A stretch of 64,000 bases of DNA from Uranotaenia lowii (taxonomy: Eukaryota; Arthropoda; Insecta; Diptera; Culicidae), in contig NC_073692.1 of assembly GCF_029784155.1 (NCBI RefSeq), positions 158,315,582 to 158,379,581 of the forward strand, given 5' to 3'. Position 1 is the first letter of the stretch. Each line of letters starts with the position of its first letter. A program made the position numbers and the translations under genes. The notes under the pieces are model-generated. The model did not search any database, was not told the DNA's origin, and saw only the letters and a list, made by a program, of their open reading frames with translations. Positions 51,118 to 62,366 of the stretch are shown here, piece by piece.

Positions 51118-52511
51118 CGTAGGGAAGTAGGCGGGATCTACCCTCGAAGTAGAATGGCTTTAAATATCAGGCAAGCCATTCAAGTCAGTGAGGATGATGT
51201 CTTCTTTGTGGAGCATAAGATTCGCAGCGTTAATCCCATGAAGAGTGCTGTAAAAGGCTCCTGTTCAGGCAGACGATGGGCACATGGGGCACAAAATTCC
51301 AGACATTCAGCTAGCTAGAGGTTGTACCCAGAGTCAGTAAAGAAGCTGTAAAGCTTCGAGTTGGTAAGCAGAGACGTTTTAAATTACTCGTTTGACAGCA
51401 GGTCGTCAGGCTGTAGTTTACAAGGGAGGTCTTAAGGCCGCATAAATCTCACCAGACCGCAAGAAGATCGTAAGGCCGTTTATAGAACGTGAACATTTAG
51501 ATCGTGTAAATACTGCCTGATCGTTTATATGTAGGTTTAAATGCAGTATGTATGTAGTTATTCTTCTTCCCCATGAATCAAACATGATACAAAATATGAT
51601 TGAAATAAGCAATTAGGAGTCAGACTTATTCACAATAGTTTATCAAAAAAATTGATCAAACTCTCATCAAAATATGCTTTATCGATTTGAAAAACCTCCC
51701 GGATTATTTTTTTTTTTTTTTTTCGATAGAAGCAATTCAAAAACTTCACACCATCAATGTTACCAGAGTCAAGTCATTCAAACAAACGCTGCATGGCAGC
51801 AAAAATTGAATCGATATGACTGAGGTGAGTATAGGTAAGTAGGTAACGGCCTGCGGCACCGAGAAGCAACAGCTTGTTATTTCCGGGAAATTGTTCTCCC
51901 GCCGCCATATCTAGATAGATACCATCAATGGCGACAGCCTCTCGGTAGACTTTTTTTTACTGTTATTATTTTTATTTTCAATGGAAAGCAACAAAACGAA
52001 TAATCGTTATTTTGATTCTTCGCGATGCCGCGGGGCGGCGGCGATGGAAAGAAAGTCAGGTATAAGGAGTCGATCTTTGCTTGTTGATGTATTTTCCGAT
52101 TGATTGGAAGTGTGGGAGTTCTTCTTTGTATTTATAGATGCGGGAGATTGTCTACGAAAGCGGGATTTGTGTGTTGTTTTCGTTCTGGTGGGATTTGATT
52201 AATCTGACAAAGCAACATTTCTGATTGGGATAGTGTTGTTTTTGGTTTGGAAAAAATGTTGACGATCAAATCATACTCATATAAACCCATCTTTGTCTCA
52301 GATATGTGATTGACTTTATAAAAAGAAAAAAATATATCCCAATCAGAATCTTTCGAGAGCATGTCTCTGAAATGTTATAATAACCTAGCTCACATCTATA
52401 ATTAAGAGACGCCCTTACACATAATTAAGTGATTTTCCCATGAATTTCTTATAGTTATCGTGATTTCTGTGATACAGCTCCTTTTCCTCGCAACGAAAGC
52501 TGATGATGTCT
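51118..52511. other. Spacer without a supported gene
   Basis: It includes more GTCGTCAGGC-type units near 51395-51480, a T21 run at 51703-51723 and a GC-richer piece at 51835-52060. No ORF with recognisable motifs. Confidence 0.5.
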
Positions 52512-52513
52512 TA

Positions 52514-53466
52514 CACCCAAAATAATTTGCACGTAGGGGCTACGTGAAAAACTACATAATTTTTATCCACTTGATTTTCACGTAGATGCTACGAAATCAA
52601 TATGTAAACGCGCGCCTATAAGAATTTGTGCTTCATGGAACGCACCTACATTTTACGTGAATTTTTTGTAAGTTCAACGCGGTATGTTTATGAAAGCCAC
52701 GGGGAATGTTTTTATTATCGGAATGAAAATAAGGGTGGTTTGTTTACTTCTTATTTTTCATGATGAGTAAAAAAACGAAATTTTGTTATGAATAATCTTT
52801 ATTTTTACATTCTTTGCACAATATATCACTAACACTACACTGCTTAAGCACTAAACACACTTTTATTTTGGGACATCCTGAAAAAAATGAAAAGTATGCA
52901 TTAATTGAAAAAGTATTATTTGAATAAAAAATATTTTACCTTGTCCGTTGTTCCGTGAATGGTGTTCCGTCGATCAACTTATTCGGAAAGTCCCACCAAA
53001 GAACGAGAGAACACTATCAGTTGCAACGAGCACTGCATCCAGAGTCATTGCGATCAGAAAAATGAAAATAACAAAAATTAGCTGATTACAATTAAGGAGA
53101 TTATTATCACTTACCAAAACGACAATTCCAAATCAAATGAATATCCGATTAAATCCTCCTTGCTAACATGTTTAGCTGATAACAACAGACACAACGCCTT
53201 CAAAAATTCACAACAGCTAAAAAAGTAAGCTGACGGACCACAATTTAATTTTCTAATATGAATTCACCACGGAACGGATTTGAATTTATCCACTTAGACT
53301 TTACGTGAAATTCATGAGTCAGTTATGTGGAAGTAAAGTAGTTGCTACCGGGGCGTCCTTGCTACGCTGGGGTTACTACAAAATTCACGTAGAATCGATA
53401 TGATGCATCAAAATCTTAGTTTACGGGAAAAATACCGTAGAAATAATTTCTAAATTATTTTGGGTG
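52514..53466 (-). mobile_element. TA-flanked TIR element with CTACGTG arrays and spliced interior
   Basis: TA borders both ends (52512-13, 53467-68); CACCCAAAATAATTTGCACG pairs with CACCCAAAATAATTTAGAAA on the complement. Subterminal zones carry many CACGTAG/CTACGTG motifs, unlike the AAGTGAA motifs of the 28371 element although the outer 15 bases are the same. On the complement the interior shows a donor GTAAGT (53113), an acceptor GGATGCAG (53033), a donor GTAAAA (52939), an acceptor TTTTTTCAG (52878) and AATAAA signals. The exons have no single clean ORF across all junctions; the last junction reads in frame as DFPNKLIDGTPFTEQRTR then MSQNKSVFSA-stop. Confidence 0.7.
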
Positions 53467-53679
53467 TAAAGATGGCATCATTTTTGCGTTGCGTTCAGCT
53501 GCCTAAATGCCCATCACCATCACAACATTATTACTATAATCGCCTTATGTCCGTTCCGGGCTTCAACCCAAGCATGGAAAAACATTTTGTTTTCCTCTCT
53601 ATTTTCTGCCACCCATAGACCACCTAGAGATCTGACCGGGCTTTGTTTTTCTTGGTTCTTGGTTTTCTCACCATTATAG

Positions 53680-53866
53680 GAAGCCATCGAGGATTCACTG
53701 CAGACGATTCATGACATCGCCACCGAAAACTTGGGCACACTTTGCCTGACCAAACAGTTCCGGCCCCTGCGGATCACCCTGAACCCGGAACGATATGCCG
53801 GGGCCCGGCAGAAAGCGGACCTCGCAGCGGTCGTCCTCCAGGATATGGGAATCGCTCGACATGGTG
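53680..53866 (+). CDS. Internal coding exon of the host gene
   Basis: A TTTTCTCACCATTATAG acceptor precedes GAA at 53680 and a consensus G|GTAAGT donor follows 53866. The exon is 187 bases: 62 codons plus one base, so it enters in phase 0 and leaves in phase 1. It reads [20 protein letters not shown], then [20 protein letters not shown] and [20 protein letters not shown], with a balanced, helix-rich composition and GC-rich third positions unlike the flanks. The frame has a TAG immediately upstream in the intron, so splicing is required. The phase fits the exon ending at 32043. I do not recognise the family; an extracellular region after the signal peptide is the inference. Confidence 0.78.
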
Positions 53867-54795
53867 GTAAGTTTTTGATTTGCTAATTGATTTGGCTCCG
53901 ATTTCAGCCGAAAAGTTTTTTAATTTATCAGAACATATTCAAGACCTCCGAATCCTGGGCTAATGAAATTTAATGCAGGGAAAATTTTCCGATCTTTGAT
54001 TTCCGCTAAACCTCTTAACACGTTCGCACTTCCTGTAGCGATGGCGTCCGGTTCGTTAGGCTCCGGTGAAATCCAACAGATTCTTCCGTACCAAATTTCG
54101 CCCGAAATGAAATTTTACCACACCCAACTGCAGAGCTTGAGAAATGGGACATAAAATGAGATTCGTAATTGAATTTCAGTCATCAGGCAGACTTCAACCA
54201 GCGTAGCTTTCCATGAAGCTTCCTCTCATCATTGGCACCACCAACTGTCAGTCAACTCGACTGTGTCGGGGCTTTCCCCCGCTCTCTTTTACCTCTGTAT
54301 AAACCTACTCAAAATCCCTCGAATACTTGAGATGAGATAGTAGGACTCAAAGCCTTAGAAATGTTGAAAATGTGTGCTGCCTAACGTTTGCGTTCTCGTT
54401 CGCTCGTTCGCTTTCCGAAAGAAGTTAAACTCATTATGCAAATGGACGTCAAACGGCGCGCCGGTTCGCGAAAAGAATTAATTTATGATTTTAGAGTTTC
54501 GGGTTCAATGAGTACCAATCTTCTTCCTAGCTACTCTGCCAATGCTCGGTAAGAATAAAGTCGTACGTTTTTGATTCGCTATGATATCGGTTCAGGCGAA
54601 ATGAACTCCCTTCTTCAACCCTGTGATATGTTTCAAGTGTTCTTTATTTAAGGCTTGATTCATGGTTTCTAGTTTCCAACCATGGAAAAGTCTCAGGAAG
54701 AAAAAGTTATGAAATATTCTTAAACACTTCCTTTCTGTCAATATGGGTCAGAGACATCCTCAAAAAGGTATATACTCAACATTAAATTGCTTTTG
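53867..54795 (+). other. Start of the next host intron
   Basis: No repeat or exon was recognised. It contains several GC-moderate segments; a 63-codon frame at 53963-54154 has no support. No further host exon was found before the window ends. Confidence 0.5.
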
Positions 54796-54797
54796 TA

Positions 54798-56082
54798 TAA
54801 AGTATGTCCACGACGAAATTACCACACACAAAATTGATTTCCAAAATTCGATTTTTCATCCGATTGCCATAAAATTTTCAGAGATTGAAAAATAACAATG
54901 AAACTTCATTTTACCATTTTACTCTTATTTTATTTACAGTCCATACGCAAATGATGCACCTTGGCGTTAACCCCGGCCATAATATTCTGCACAACCTGTG
55001 AATCAACCGTTTTTTGCATGTAAACCCATATTTTTTTCAGTTTCTCGACTGTCTTCACTACCTTAGGTCGCTTAAAAAGGTGCTGCTTCATATTCGCTTA
55101 GTACTTCTCGATGGGGCGGAGCTCCGGAGTGTTGGGAGGGTTGAACATTTTCGGCACGAAATTGACCTTATTGTCCGCATACCACTTCAGCACGTCCTTG
55201 GAGAAGTGACATGAGGCCAAATCTGACCAGAAGATTGTTGGGACGTTGTGGGCCTTCAGGAGAGGAAGCGGCCGCTTCTTAAGGCACTCTTTCATGAACA
55301 CCCGTTCCTCGTGTCCTAGGTCACGAAAGGTTCACTCCGCTTCTCGCACGTGCAGATGGCTTGCCAAACCAGGAATTTATTTGCAAATTTGGACATCTTC
55401 TGAGTGCGGACATGCTCCGGAACGCTGAACTTATCCTTGGCCGTGAAAATCAGGTTGCCGGGGATCTGTTTGAAGTCGGCCTTCACATATGTTTCGTCTT
55501 CCATGATGCAGCATTCAACTTTCGTCAGCATGTTGAGGTACAACTTCCTGGCATGGGACTTGTTCTGCTTCTCGTCGTGATTAGGGGCCTTTTGTACCTT
55601 GAACGTTCGAAGCCCAGCCTTAGTTTTGGCATTCTAGACAAAACTCAGACTTAGGTGCAGCTTCTTAGCCACATTCCGAACGGAAACTTTCGGTTTCAGT
55701 TGAAGGCCCTAACTACGCGATATTGATTTTTGGTATTGTACGGAATACTTTTTCCTTCACTTCTGGGCCTCCGATCGATGGTCAATCATTCCTCGAACCG
55801 CTTAATTACTCGTGACCCCGTGGAATTCACGCTTCCCAACGTTTTAGCGATGGAACGATCCGAGAGATCCTTGTTCTCATGATGAATGCGCAAGATTTTA
55901 TCACGCACGAGCCATTCTTTCAACTCCATTTCCGCGAGTTTTGATCACAGGACTTTAAAACTTGCAGGATGTAAACAATGCACTTTGAACTAAATCCAAC
56001 CAAATTTTCATTTAATTCTACCCAACGGTTAAAAAGTTAGAGCAATTTTAAAGTGTGGCAATTTCATCGTAGACATCCCTCA
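54798..56082 (-). mobile_element. Mariner (ITmD37E-like) element, inactivated
   Basis: TA flanks both borders. The ends are inverted: GTATGTCCACGACGAAATTA (54802) against GGATGTCTACGATGAAATTG on the complement of the right end. The complement encodes transposase pieces: a helix-turn-helix N-terminus near 55930-55770, ETYVKADFKQIPGN (first catalytic Asp region, about 55480) and FWSDLASCHFSKDVLKWYAD to PPNTPELRPIEKY (55300-55100). Between the Asp of SDLA and the Glu of PIEK there are 37 residues, the D37E signature of mosquito ITmD37E elements. Stops and frameshifts separate the pieces. At 1285 bp it is full length. Confidence 0.9.
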
Positions 56083-56088
56083 TATACG

Positions 56089-56165
56089 GAACTCGCCTTT
56101 CGAGTGGATGGCCACGAGTTCAAGCCCAAGAGTAAACATTCTGCACAGTTGTTCCGGATAGATTT
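56089..56165 (+). repeat. tRNA-like SINE fragment, second copy
   Basis: GAGTGGATGGCCACGAGTTCAAGCCC..GAGTAAACATTCTGCACAGTTGTTCCGGATAG parallels 35850-35905. Only the B-box half is present. It lies directly beside the mariner end. Confidence 0.6.
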
Positions 56166-58049
56166 CCAATGCCTATCGGCAACTGAACCGTTGATTGAAA
56201 GTCACGTATGATCGCTTATTTAAACCGCTTACTGTTAGTCGCACATCGAAATATGGAATACTCAAAACAAATTATAATAACTCTCTATGTCAATCGGTGT
56301 AGCAAATATATACATAGGTATGCCAAAATAGTGTACGAATTGTGATAAACGCGACGCCTAACCACTTACAACACGCGGCCATATTTTCTAAGATTGGAAT
56401 ACAGAATGACCATTTCGAGATAGGCATCAACGATCAGTCTTCACGCATATTGTGCGTTTAGATAAAAATTATATAAACGTCGTTGGTGAACTGGCATCAT
56501 GGCTGACTTCCGACCAAAACATATTGAGTCGTTTTATTTAAGCGTGCGCCAAGAAATTTTCTGTTTTCAAATTCACATAAAATCAACGTTGCCACAAATT
56601 CATTTGAATCGTTTGTGTATCTCATTCTTGCCCGTAAGAGTATATTTCACGCGAACACAAACGATTGCTGGCGAAAACAGCAACAGTAACACAAAACACA
56701 TTTCCACCCCGGCAGAGAGTGGTGGTTTGTACAAAATATTTCGATCCCGACCGATTTTACTCAAACCTTTTGGGCGCTCATACAAGCAGTGCAATACACG
56801 ATGCAAATCGTGTTCATAGCGACAAAATATCATCGAATTTCATCGCAATTGTACCAATGTTGTGTAGTCTGTGGCCTGCTTAATGTATGTAGAGATACTC
56901 TGGTGAATACAAATTTATGTGTGGCAACGTTGCATATAATACACTGTTATTTTTTTAAACACAACTGTCAAAAGTTCGGAAGTTAGTTCGGGATCGGAAG
57001 TCCGGACTTCCGAAGTAAAATTTAGTGCTGGCGCTATAATACATCACAATACCAATCATCAAGCAATCCCCTTGCACGGAGAGAAATTTCCTTTCAGTTT
57101 ACTAGTTTTCTGTTGGCGAGCTTTTAAAAATTTGGAAGTCATAGCAGACAAAACTAAATCTTAAAATTGACGAATCTAACTTTTTAAATACTCTTCCATT
57201 ATTCATATTTTTTTCATAGCCTAGGCTTCTTATGTTCTTATTTGTATATAAGTTAATTTGATTTTAATTTGTGTAGTGATACGTTTGTAAACCGCTTGCG
57301 AGCTACAATGCTAAGTTGATTTTTTTTTGTATACCGTTAGATCTTAGTATTTTAGATCTTAGATCTGTTGTATCGTTTATGCAATCTCCATATGGGTTTT
57401 TCCATATTGCCTGTCCCATCAAATCCATTTAGACGATGCGTGAAATGAATAACATTAAAAAAAATCATCTCTTGTTTCTTCGTTATCATCTTCTACCCTT
57501 CTCATCTTTTCATATTCGCATTTTATCTCCATCTCATGTGACTTTCTTCTCAACTTCTCGCCATCAAAAATTGTTGATCTTATGATCTCCAATCACCTAA
57601 GCCTGTCATCTCAGCTTTTCATCTTCAAATCATCACATTTTCATCTTCTCCGTAGCCGATCTCTTAGGTATGTTCTCATTTGCCATTTTTTGTCACCTGA
57701 TATCCTTCCCGTATTCTTATATTCTGAATTCATCTTCCTTCCCTAATTTCTTCAGCATCCAATTTCCCTTTTGTTTTATTTTCTACTCAACTTCTTCCTC
57801 GTATCATTTTCCTAATTTCCATTTTTTAACCATCTCATCTTACTATTTTCTTTCACCTCATATTTTTAGTACCTCATCCTCTAATATTTTTCTGTTTTCA
57901 ACTACACGGCATATTATATTCTTTCCATAGTTCATACTCATCGTTGTTGTATCATCTACTACATCATGGTATGTATATGTACAGGAATACATACAGTAAT
58001 ACAGTAGGTTGTATCATGTGCTGTCGCTGTCACTCTCCATGGTGAAAAT
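56166..58049. other. Spacer with a long pyrimidine-rich tract
   Basis: 57460-57940 is dominated by C and T on the + strand (TTCATCTTCT-like phrases) for almost 500 bases. The 86-codon frame at 57670 merely translates this low-complexity DNA. The rest is AT-rich and unassigned; 57335-57370 repeats TTAGATCTTAG. Confidence 0.6.
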
Positions 58050-59785
58050 ATTTTTTTACTGTAGTGTGTGTTCGCCCTGTCGAGTTGATTTACAGATTCT
58101 CTGCGGAGGTTCAGTTAAAAATATTTGCGGTGCGTTTGAGAAAATTTCTACAAAATCTTAAACTGAGCTCGTCGGTGATTTTCGTTAGAGAAATGGAACG
58201 CCTGAATATAATCCACGCTTTTTTTTTTGAAATTATGCCAAAAAATATTTCAAAAGTCGCCGTCTTACCAACACCGTACCATCGTCTGTATCGTTCCGAG
58301 ACCGCACGTCGGAAAGCTACAAAGAGTCCGCTAATTTGTATGCCGAGTTGTCTAGCAGCGTGTATAGTTTTCAATCTCCAAACTATGCTGATAGCTACTT
58401 TGATACTCTATCAAGTTATGACATTAGACTGCCACAGCCTCATTTAACAGCCCAGGAGATTTTCAATGTTTTAAGTAACCTAGACCCGTTGAAAGGACCC
58501 GGTCCGGATGGAATTCCACTGTCGTGGGCATCAAAACTCGCTGCTTCTCTTGCCACACCGCTCAGTATGATATTCAACCGATCGATATCTGAATGTGTTT
58601 TTACAAGCCTTTGGCTGCAGTATCTCCAATTCATAAGTCTGGAAACGCTCACCGTATTAAAAACTACCGACCAATACCAATTCTCTGCTGTTTTTTTAAT
58701 GTTCTTGAAGTTTTGATATATGAAAGGTTCTATTCTGCAGCTACCCCGATTATTACCGAATTCCAGCACGGTTTCGTTAAGAAATAAAAACCTGACATGC
58801 TATGTCGATGAATAACACACCGCAACTGATAAAAAACTGCAAGGGGATTCAGTATACATCGACTTCGCCAAAGCCTTCGACACAGTACCCCACAGCATTG
58901 CGGTGATGAAACTAGAGCGCTATGATTTTCCTACATGGGCAACCAGATGATTGCACTCGTACCTGATGAATCGTGAAAGGCTTCATAAACATCCGTGGAA
59001 CACATTCCTCGGTGTTCGATATGCCGTCTGGAGTCCCACAAGGAAGTCATTTAGGACCGTCAATCTTTGTGCTTTTTGTAAATGACTTGGCAACCCGTTT
59101 TAAGTCATTCAAAGCTTCTGTATGCTAATGACCTGAAATTCTTGTGTGAAACAAATGGAATGAAAGCGAATGCCGAAAAGTGTAAATGTACAAGCTTTTT
59201 CAGAACCAGAGCTTTAGTTGCCTTCGGATACTCGTTCTGCGAAACTACATTAGACAGAACAACCGTGATAAAAGATCTTGGAGTAGCTTTCGATCAAAAG
59301 CTCTCTTTCGCTCAGCATATTGCAACAATAACAGCAAAGGCTTTTGCTTTGTTCGGATTCCTTCGCCGAAATACTTCGATTTTTAAAGAACCTTATGCTC
59401 TAAAAACTGTGTTCTGCTCCCTCGTACGCAGTGTTTTAGAATACTCCGCACCAGTTTGGACACCATATCATTCCGTTCACATTGAAAGAATTCAGATGGT
59501 CCAGAAAATATTTCTCCGTTTCGCATTGCGTCATCTGCCTTGGCGAGATCCCGTTCGATTGCCACCGTACTCCTATAGATGTTGTCTATTATCATTGTGA
59601 TGCTAACCAAACGGAGAACTTATCTACAACGAATGTTCGTCTATGATATTATTACGAATGCTATCGATTGCCCGCAACTGCTTCACTCTTTGAACCTACA
59701 CGATCCAGCTCGACAACAACGTTACTTGACTCTTTTTCGGCTACCAAGAAGCAGAACAGTATTCGGCCGCCAATCGATGAGTTAG
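58050..59785 (+). pseudogene. Jockey-like LINE ORF2 pseudogene
   Basis: Motifs in order are LKGPGPDGIPLSWASKLAAS (58490), PIHKSGNAHRIKNYRPIPIL (58633), ITEFQHGFVKK (58755), VYIDFAKAFDTVPHSI (58853; motif A), SGVPQ-like SPTRKSFRT, LLYANDLKFLCE (59118; motif C), VIKDLGVAFDQKLSFAQHIA and RFALRHLPWRDPVRLPPYS (59519). They fall in at least four frames. Motif C is YAND instead of YADD, so a catalytic Asp is lost as well. The 5' limit is uncertain. It abuts the R1 copy near 59785. Confidence 0.85.
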
Positions 59786-60190
59786 AAGACCTTGCAACGG
59801 TGTCCGTAGAGGTTGGCATCTGGATGAAGGGACTTTAACTTCAGATAGCTCATGATAAAACCGAAGTTCTGTTCGTGACCAACAAACGAGTTGTGCCGCA
59901 CAGGACACATGACATCTTCGAAACAGCAGCTGAAATACCTGCCATAATCCAAAGAGTAGCAAGAGACGTCTCCATGCGAGCGTAGCACTGTCGAAACTAT
60001 GATACGGAGCAGCGTCCTGGAGCTCAGCCATATAGGTAGAGCGCAACAGATCCAAATTACGGAGCACACATCGGCTGATAGCCATGAGAGTTTTCTGTGC
60101 ATACAGGACCATATCAGCAGATGCAACGAAGCAAGAGCTGTTAGAGGACTGCGTAAAGCTCAAAACGTCAATGCTCAAGTGGCAGGATCA
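59786..60190 (+). pseudogene. R1-clade LINE remnant, left half of a split copy
   Basis: GGCATCTGGATGAAGGGA, ATGATAAAACCGAAGTTCTGTTCGTGACC and AGAGTAGCAAGAGACGTC match 6600-6880 of the first R1 copy, with deletions. It is interrupted after CAAGTGGCAGGATCA (60176-60190) by a LINE insertion and resumes at 62146. Confidence 0.85.
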
Positions 60191-62145
60191 TTATTTATTT
60201 TTATTTACATAGTATTCCGTCTTACGACATAACTTGACGAACATAATTCCTAAAATTCACTCGGTCCATGGCAACCGTTCTCCAATTTCTCGGGCACCCC
60301 ACGTTCGCCAGATCACGCTCCACTTGGTCTAACCACCTCGCTCGTTGCGCCCCCGCTCGTCTTGTTCCTACCGGATTCGTAGCGAACACCTGTTTTGCAG
60401 GACAGTCATCCGGCATTCTCGCAACATGTCCCGCCCAGCGTATCCGGCCAGCTTTCACCACCTTCTGGATACTGGGTTCGCCGTAGAGTCGCGCGAGCTC
60501 GTGGTTCATCCTTCGCCTCCACATTCCGTTCTCCTGTACGCCGCCAAAGATGGTTCTTAACACTCGTCGCTCGAATACTCCGAGTGTACGCTGGTCCTCC
60601 TCGAGCAATATCCATGTCTCGTGCCCGTAGAGAACAACCGGTCTAATAAGCGTCGTATACAGGTTACACTTTGTGCGAGGGCTAAGTCTTCTCGACCGCA
60701 GTTGCTTGTGGAGTCCATAGTAGGCACGACTTCCGCTGATAATTCGCCTCCGGATCTCACGGCTGGTGTCATTGTCTGCGGTCACCAGTGAGCCGAGATA
60801 GACAAAGTCTTCGACTATCTCCAGCTCGTCGCCGTCGATCGTGACCTTGTTATTACTGGACAAGCGGGTTCGGTCGGTCTCGGATCCGCAGACCAGCATA
60901 TACTTCGTCTTGGACGTATTAATCATCAACCCAATCCTTCCTGCTTCGCGTTTCAGTTTGCGGTAGATCTCCTCCACCGCCGCAGATGATCTGCCGACTA
61001 TATCAATGTCATCGGCAAAGCAGATAAGTTGACTGGATCTGTTGAAAATCGTGCCCCGCATTTCGCCCACCGCTCGTCGAATAACACCTTCTAGCGCCAC
61101 GTTGAACATCATGCAGGATAGACCATCACCTTGTCGAAGCCCCCTGCGCGATTCGAATGAACTCGACAATTCACCCGAGATCCGCACACAGCACTGCGTT
61201 CCATCCATCGTCGCCTTGATCAGTCTGATCAGCTTCCCAGAAAAGCCGTTCTCGTCCATGATTTTCCATAGCTCGTTACGGTCGATCGTGTCGTATGCGG
61301 CTTTGAAGTCGATGAATAGATGGTGCGTAGGGACTTGGTGTTCACGGCATTTTTGGAGGATTTGCCGTAATGTGAATATCTGGTCCGTCGTAGACCGTCC
61401 CTCCATAAAGCCGGCCTGATGACTTCCCACGAATCTGTTTGCTTGTGGCGTTAGGCGGCGGAGTAGGATTCGGGACAACACTTTGTAGGCGGCATTGAGG
61501 ACAGTGATCGCTCGGTAGTTCTCACAGTCCAATTTGTCGCCCTTCTTGTAGATGGGGCATATTACCCCCTCCTTCCACTCCTCCGGTAGCTGTTCTATGT
61601 CCCAGATCCGGATTATCAACCGGTGTAGGCAATCGGCCAACCTGTCCGGGCCCATTTTGATGAGTTCAGCTGCGATGCCATCCTTCCCAGCCGACTTGTT
61701 TCTATTCAGCTGGCGAATGGCTTCCTTAACTTCACTCATCGTTGGGAGTGGCTCGTCTTCGTCGTTGGCTACGCCGGCGATGTACCTTCCCCCACCGTCT
61801 TGATCTCCTGCATGTGCGCCGTTCAGGTGTTCATCGAAGTGCTGCTTCCACCTTTTCATCACCTCACGATTGTCCGTCAGGATACCCCCGTCCTTATCCC
61901 GGCACATTTCGGCTTGCGGCACGAAGCCTTTGCGGGATGCGTTGAGTTTCTGATAGAACTTTCGTGTTTCTTGGGAACGATGCAGCTGCTCCAGCTCCTC
62001 GAGCTCCTCCTCCTCCAGACGGTGCTTTTTCTCCTGGAAAAGTCGGACTCGCTGCCTCTTCCGCTGTCGGTGATTTTCCACATTTCGACGGGTGCCTCTC
62101 TGCACTACTGCCGCCCGCGCGGCATTCTCTTCGTCCATCACCCCC
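60191..62145 (-). mobile_element. 5'-truncated LINE (family A) with 15-bp target duplication
   Basis: CAAGTGGCAGGATCA occurs at 60176-60190 and again at 62146-62160. The 3' tail is an AT-rich run at 60191-60210 (complement TAAATAAAAATAAATAA), the same kind as at 34128-34147. The 5' end is cut inside the linker between endonuclease and reverse transcriptase. The reading frame is open from the truncation to the end, so this insertion is young compared with the other two copies of the family. Confidence 0.93.
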
Positions 62146-62366
62146 CAAGTGGCAGGATCAATGGGACGCATCGAACAAGGCAAGATGAACGCATAGGCTA
62201 ATCGCGACTTTCGGACTGGGTAAATCGAAAGGATGGAAAGGTGAACTTCTACCTGACGTAGTTCCTTTCGGGTCATGGGTGCTTTAAGCAATACTTTCAT
62301 CGGTTTAAGCTTATCAGCTTGCCCTAAAGCCCGGAATGCGTAGATATGGAAGAAGCGGCAAAACAT
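60222..62366 (-). CDS. LINE family A ORF2, RT domain; chimeric N-terminus
   Basis: The open frame has 714 codons, but residues 1 to about 74 come from the antisense strand of the R1 copy outside the target duplication; LINE-derived sequence starts at about GVMDEENAARAAVVQ. Then follow a charged coiled linker (HRLEEEELEELEQLHRSQET), GKDGIAAELIKMG, CPIYKKGDKLDCENYRAIT, GSHQAGFMEGRSTTDQI, HLFIDFKAAYDTIDR (motif A), LRQGDGLSCMMFN (motif B), ICFADDIDIVG (motif C) and FVYLGSLVTADNDTSREIRR, ending RVNFRNYVRQVMS. All RT catalytic residues are present. There is no endonuclease domain, so this copy cannot act alone. Clade assignment (RTE or I-like) is uncertain. Confidence 0.85.
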   Translation of the reverse strand: MFCRFFHIYAFRALGQADKLKPMKVLLKAPMTRKELRQVEVHLSILSIYPVRKSRLAYAFILPCSMRPIDPATWGVMDEENAARAAVVQRGTRRNVENHRQRKRQRVRLFQEKKHRLEEEELEELEQLHRSQETRKFYQKLNASRKGFVPQAEMCRDKDGGILTDNREVMKRWKQHFDEHLNGAHAGDQDGGGRYIAGVANDEDEPLPTMSEVKEAIRQLNRNKSAGKDGIAAELIKMGPDRLADCLHRLIIRIWDIEQLPEEWKEGVICPIYKKGDKLDCENYRAITVLNAAYKVLSRILLRRLTPQANRFVGSHQAGFMEGRSTTDQIFTLRQILQKCREHQVPTHHLFIDFKAAYDTIDRNELWKIMDENGFSGKLIRLIKATMDGTQCCVRISGELSSSFESRRGLRQGDGLSCMMFNVALEGVIRRAVGEMRGTIFNRSSQLICFADDIDIVGRSSAAVEEIYRKLKREAGRIGLMINTSKTKYMLVCGSETDRTRLSSNNKVTIDGDELEIVEDFVYLGSLVTADNDTSREIRRRIISGSRAYYGLHKQLRSRRLSPRTKCNLYTTLIRPVVLYGHETWILLEEDQRTLGVFERRVLRTIFGGVQENGMWRRRMNHELARLYGEPSIQKVVKAGRIRWAGHVARMPDDCPAKQVFATNPVGTRRAGAQRARWLDQVERDLANVGCPRNWRTVAMDRVNFRNYVRQVMS

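Larger units (their letters stand above)
32044..53679 (+). other. Predicted 21.6-kb host intron
   Basis: It is bounded by a GTGAGT donor and a TTTTCTCACCATTATAG acceptor in matching phase 0. It is full of transposons of both orientations, including the only near-intact LINE of the window. Small undetected exons inside it cannot be excluded. Confidence 0.6.

Noticed and set aside
52860..53170. A complete protein-coding gene in the 52514 element
   Set aside because: The predicted exons do not share one open frame across all junctions; only the last junction is in frame, so a spliced RNA or decayed gene is the most that can be claimed.
57670..57930. 86-codon ORF rich in Phe and Ser
   Set aside because: Low-complexity translation of the pyrimidine-rich tract.
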